From: an uncultured Oscillospiraceae bacterium
GTDB taxonomy: Bacteria; Bacillota; Clostridia; Oscillospirales; Oscillospiraceae
DNA: 6,739 nucleotides
Assembly: GCA_944385305.1 (NCBI GenBank)
Contig: CALWWS010000013.1
Span: 1 to 6,739 of the forward strand
Direction of reading: 5' to 3'
Shown here: positions 5,339 through 6,739 of the stretch, one piece after another
Position numbering within the stretch: the stretch's first letter is position 1
Layout: every line of letters starts with the position of its first letter
Position numbers and translations under genes: made by a program
Notes under the pieces: model-generated
What the model was told of the DNA's origin: nothing
Database searches by the model: none
What the model saw: only the letters and a program-made list of their open reading frames with translations

Positions 5339-6444
5339 GCTCCGCCCTGCTGCCCTGCCGCCCCTTCTGCCTGCCCCCGGACGGGGAGGCCCACGCCCCC
5401 CTGTGCGCCTTTCCCGGCTTCCCCCTGTGCGTCATCCGCCTGGAGGTGCCCGACGTGCGCCCCGGAGACTGGGCCTGTCTGTGCCCCCGGACAGGGCGCT
5501 CCTGCTGGTGCAGGGCCCTGCCGGGCTGCGGCACGGCCCTGTTCGCGTATCTCCCCCCGGGGGAGTATGTCCTCACCCTGGGGCGGAAGTGCCTGCGCGC
5601 CCGCTTCCGGGTGGTTCTGCCGCCGGGGGGCAGCGTGATGGTGCGCTGTGAGCCGGGGGAGGGCTGGTGGTGCTGGCGGCAGGATTTCTTTCACACTTCC
5701 CTCAACGCCCGGCGGGCCCCCGTCCGGCCCGCCGGGTACAAACCGGGCGGCGGCGCACCCCGCGCCGCCGCCCCCCAAGGCGGTGATATTCTGTATAACA
5801 GCAGAGACATTAACGACCTGCGCCCCGACGTGGCGGCCAACTGCCGGGTGTTCCTGGAGCTGTGCAAGGCCCAGGGGCTCCAGGTGATGATCGCGGGCAC
5901 CGTGCGGGACGAGGAATACCAGCTGGACCGCTACAACAAGGGGTACAGCAAGGCCAAGCGCCCCTCCTTCCACGCCCAGGGGGTTGGGCTGGCCTTCGAC
6001 TTCTGCAAGAATGTCCGGGGCCACGAGTATGACGACCCGGTCTTTTTTCAGCAGTGCGGCGCCATCGGCGAGGCAGTGGGCTTTGAGTGGGGCGGCCGGT
6101 GGAAAAGCTTTCCCGACCGGCCCCACCTGCAGTGGAGCGGCCCGGGTAAGACCTTCAAGAGCAGCGACATCCTGGCCGGGCGGCTTCCGCCACCCATGCC
6201 CCTCTACCGGCCCCAAATTCCACCCCAGGAGGAAGAAGAGATGACCCAGGAACAGTTCAACCAGATGCTGGAGATCGCCCTGACCGCCCGGGCGGCGGAG
6301 CGCAAGGACAGCCCGGTCGCCGGCTGGGCGGCGGGAGCCTGGCAGGCCGCCAAGACCGCCGGCCTGCTGGACGGCAGTGACCCCCAGGCCCCCCTGACCC
6401 GGGAGCAGGCTGCCGTGCTGCTCCAGCGGCTCAAGCTCATCTGA
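5335..6444 (+). CDS. M15-type peptidoglycan endopeptidase (phage endolysin-like) with Cys-rich N-terminal and SLH-like C-terminal domains
   Basis: Coding sequence in frame 1 appears to begin at the previous gene's stop (5335, GTA, not a normal start; 369 aa from there). The first usable start is GTG 5455 with TGGAGG 8 nt upstream (329 aa), but it would cut off a beta strand. Numbering from 5335: residues 1-110 are Cys-rich (12 Cys) with a PGEYVLTL motif like the prealbumin repeats next door; about 110-150 is a Pro/Gly/Ala linker; about 154-268 is an M15C peptidase. It has H213 and D222 (FHAQGVGLAFDF), WGG, and D261-R-P-H264 (DRPHLQW). These fit the zinc ligands and acidic catalytic residue of L-Ala-D-Glu endopeptidases such as Ply500 and CwlK. 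A Glu-rich linker leads to an SLH-like segment at about 303-369 (GWAAGAWQAAKTAGLLDG, PLTREQAAVLLQRL), probably for wall binding. There is no signal peptide, as in phage endolysins. Confidence 0.82.
   Translation, partial: VSSALLPCRPFCLPPDGEAHAPLCAFPGFPLCVIRLEVPDVRPGDWACLCPRTGRSCWCRALPGCGTALFAYLPPGEYVLTLGRKCLRARFRVVLPPGGSVMVRCEPGEGWWCWRQDFFHTSLNARRAPVRPAGYKPGGGAPRAAAPQGGDILYNSRDINDLRPDVAANCRVFLELCKAQGLQVMIAGTVRDEEYQLDRYNKGYSKAKRPSFHAQGVGLAFDFCKNVRGHEYDDPVFFQQCGAIGEAVGFEWGGRWKSFPDRPHLQWSGPGKTFKSSDILAGRLPPPMPLYRPQIPPQEEEEMTQEQFNQMLEIALTARAAERKDSPVAGWAAGAWQAAKTAGLLDGSDPQAPLTREQAAVLLQRLKLI
6227..6243 (+). promoter_or_regulatory. Internal ribosome binding site and ATG for a separate C-terminal wall-binding domain
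   Basis: AGGAGGA (6227-6233) lies before an in-frame ATG (6241-6243) inside the endolysin gene; counted from AGGAGG the spacing is 8 nt. Starting there gives a 67-aa product covering exactly the SLH-like domain. Such secondary starts are known to make free binding domains for clostridial phage CTP1L and enterococcal phage endolysin Lys170. The motif could also arise simply from a run of Glu codons. Confidence 0.45.
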
Positions 6445-6449
6445 CGCAA

Positions 6450-6480
6450 AGACGCCGGCCCGCGCTGCGGGCCGGCGTCT
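6450..6480. terminator. Hairpin terminator between the endolysin gene and the convergent mrp-like gene
   Basis: A perfect 14-bp stem pairs 6450-6463 with 6467-6480 around the loop GCT, starting 6 nt after the endolysin TGA. There is no clear T-run on the plus strand (CGTTCAATT); on the minus strand TTT follows. It lies between two convergent stop codons and probably serves both. Confidence 0.75.
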
Positions 6481-6487
6481 CGTTCAA

Positions 6488-6739
6488 TTAAGCCTCGTCC
6501 AGCTGGGCGGCCACCTCCGCCAGGTAGTTGGGCTGGTAGTCCTCGATGGTGCCGCTGTCGCAGGCGGCAGCCACGCCCGGGTCCATGGGCAGCCGGGCGA
6601 GCACCTTCAGGCCCAGATCGGCGGCCACCTTCTCGATGTGGCTCTCCCCGAAGATGGCGTGGCGCTTGCCGCAGTCGGGGCACTGGAAGTAGCTGTAGTT
6701 CTCCACCAGGCCCAGCACCGGGATGTGCATCATCTCGGC
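6488..6739 (-). CDS. mrp: Mrp/NBP35-family iron-sulfur carrier ATPase, C-terminal fragment
   Basis: The last 83 residues are visible on the minus strand; the gene runs off the right edge and ends in TAA. The sequence IPVLGLVENYSYFQCPDCGK has the conserved VLGLVEN-x-SYF strand followed by the CPDC pair. In Mrp/NBP35 P-loop NTPases these two cysteines bind a bridging Fe-S cluster at the dimer interface (family knowledge). FGESHIEKVAADLGLKVLARLPMDP follows, the usual switch to the next strand, then a short acidic tail. The nucleotide-binding Walker A motif would be in the missing N-terminal part. Tyr replaces the more common Met in EN-x-SY, a minor change. It probably works in Fe-S cluster assembly or transfer in the cytoplasm. 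It is convergent with and unrelated to the endolysin cassette. Confidence 0.88.
   Translation of the reverse strand, partial: AEMMHIPVLGLVENYSYFQCPDCGKRHAIFGESHIEKVAADLGLKVLARLPMDPGVAAACDSGTIEDYQPNYLAEVAAQLDEA

Noticed and set aside
1..6739. tRNA, rRNA, CRISPR array, transposase or att-type direct repeats
   Set aside because: None were seen on reading both strands; the hairpins found are terminators or short leader repeats.

Overview
The window looks like chromosome from a high-GC, low-oxygen gut Firmicute of the Oscillospiraceae type (Flavonifractor / Pseudoflavonifractor / Lawsonibacter-like). The reasons are strong AGGAGG Shine-Dalgarno sites, two small sigma factors each coupled to a one-pass membrane protein, an AzlD end, a clostridial-style Mrp/NBP35 end, and a phage-type M15 endolysin with an SLH-like tail. 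The genus is an inference from protein style; no search was run.

Layout. 1-111 is the 3' end of azlD (+), closed by a strong intrinsic terminator. 208-1784 (+) is a two-gene operon: an ECF-like sigma factor and a 340-aa membrane-anchored partner overlapping it by ATGA. 3642-1844 (-) is a second, convergent operon of the same design: a 177-aa ECF-like sigma factor (TTG start) and a 422-aa membrane partner, again overlapping by ATGA. The two operons run tail to tail into one perfect 20-bp hairpin at 1793-1836. Both sigma genes have a similar upstream block (TGYAAC, 17-18 nt, GTCTAT, then AGGAGGTGG), which suggests ECF-type, possibly self-activated promoters.

3789-6444 (+) is a phage-lysis-like cassette: a possible 16-codon leader ORF, a 204-aa membrane protein, a protein of three prealbumin-like (carboxypeptidase-regulatory / Cna-B-like) repeats, and a Cys-rich protein fused to an M15 L-Ala-D-Glu-type peptidoglycan endopeptidase with an SLH-like C-terminus. 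This is the unusual part. The repeat protein has an in-frame TAG at codon 6, right after an ideal ribosome binding site. The endolysin has no normal start where its coding sequence appears to begin: the junction reads GTAA where GTGA would give a classic stop/start overlap. The endolysin also has a strong internal ribosome binding site and ATG that would release its C-terminal domain as a separate 67-aa protein. The cassette is therefore either decaying through point mutations or uses non-standard translation. It ends at a 14-bp hairpin shared with the convergent mrp-like gene (6739-6488, -), which runs off the right edge.

Working model (inference): two envelope-sensing sigma/anti-sigma-like modules sit beside a domesticated or remnant phage cell-wall-lysis cassette between housekeeping genes. 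No tRNA, rRNA, CRISPR array, transposase or attachment site was seen. No complete gene here ends in TAG; the stops seen are TGA and TAA.
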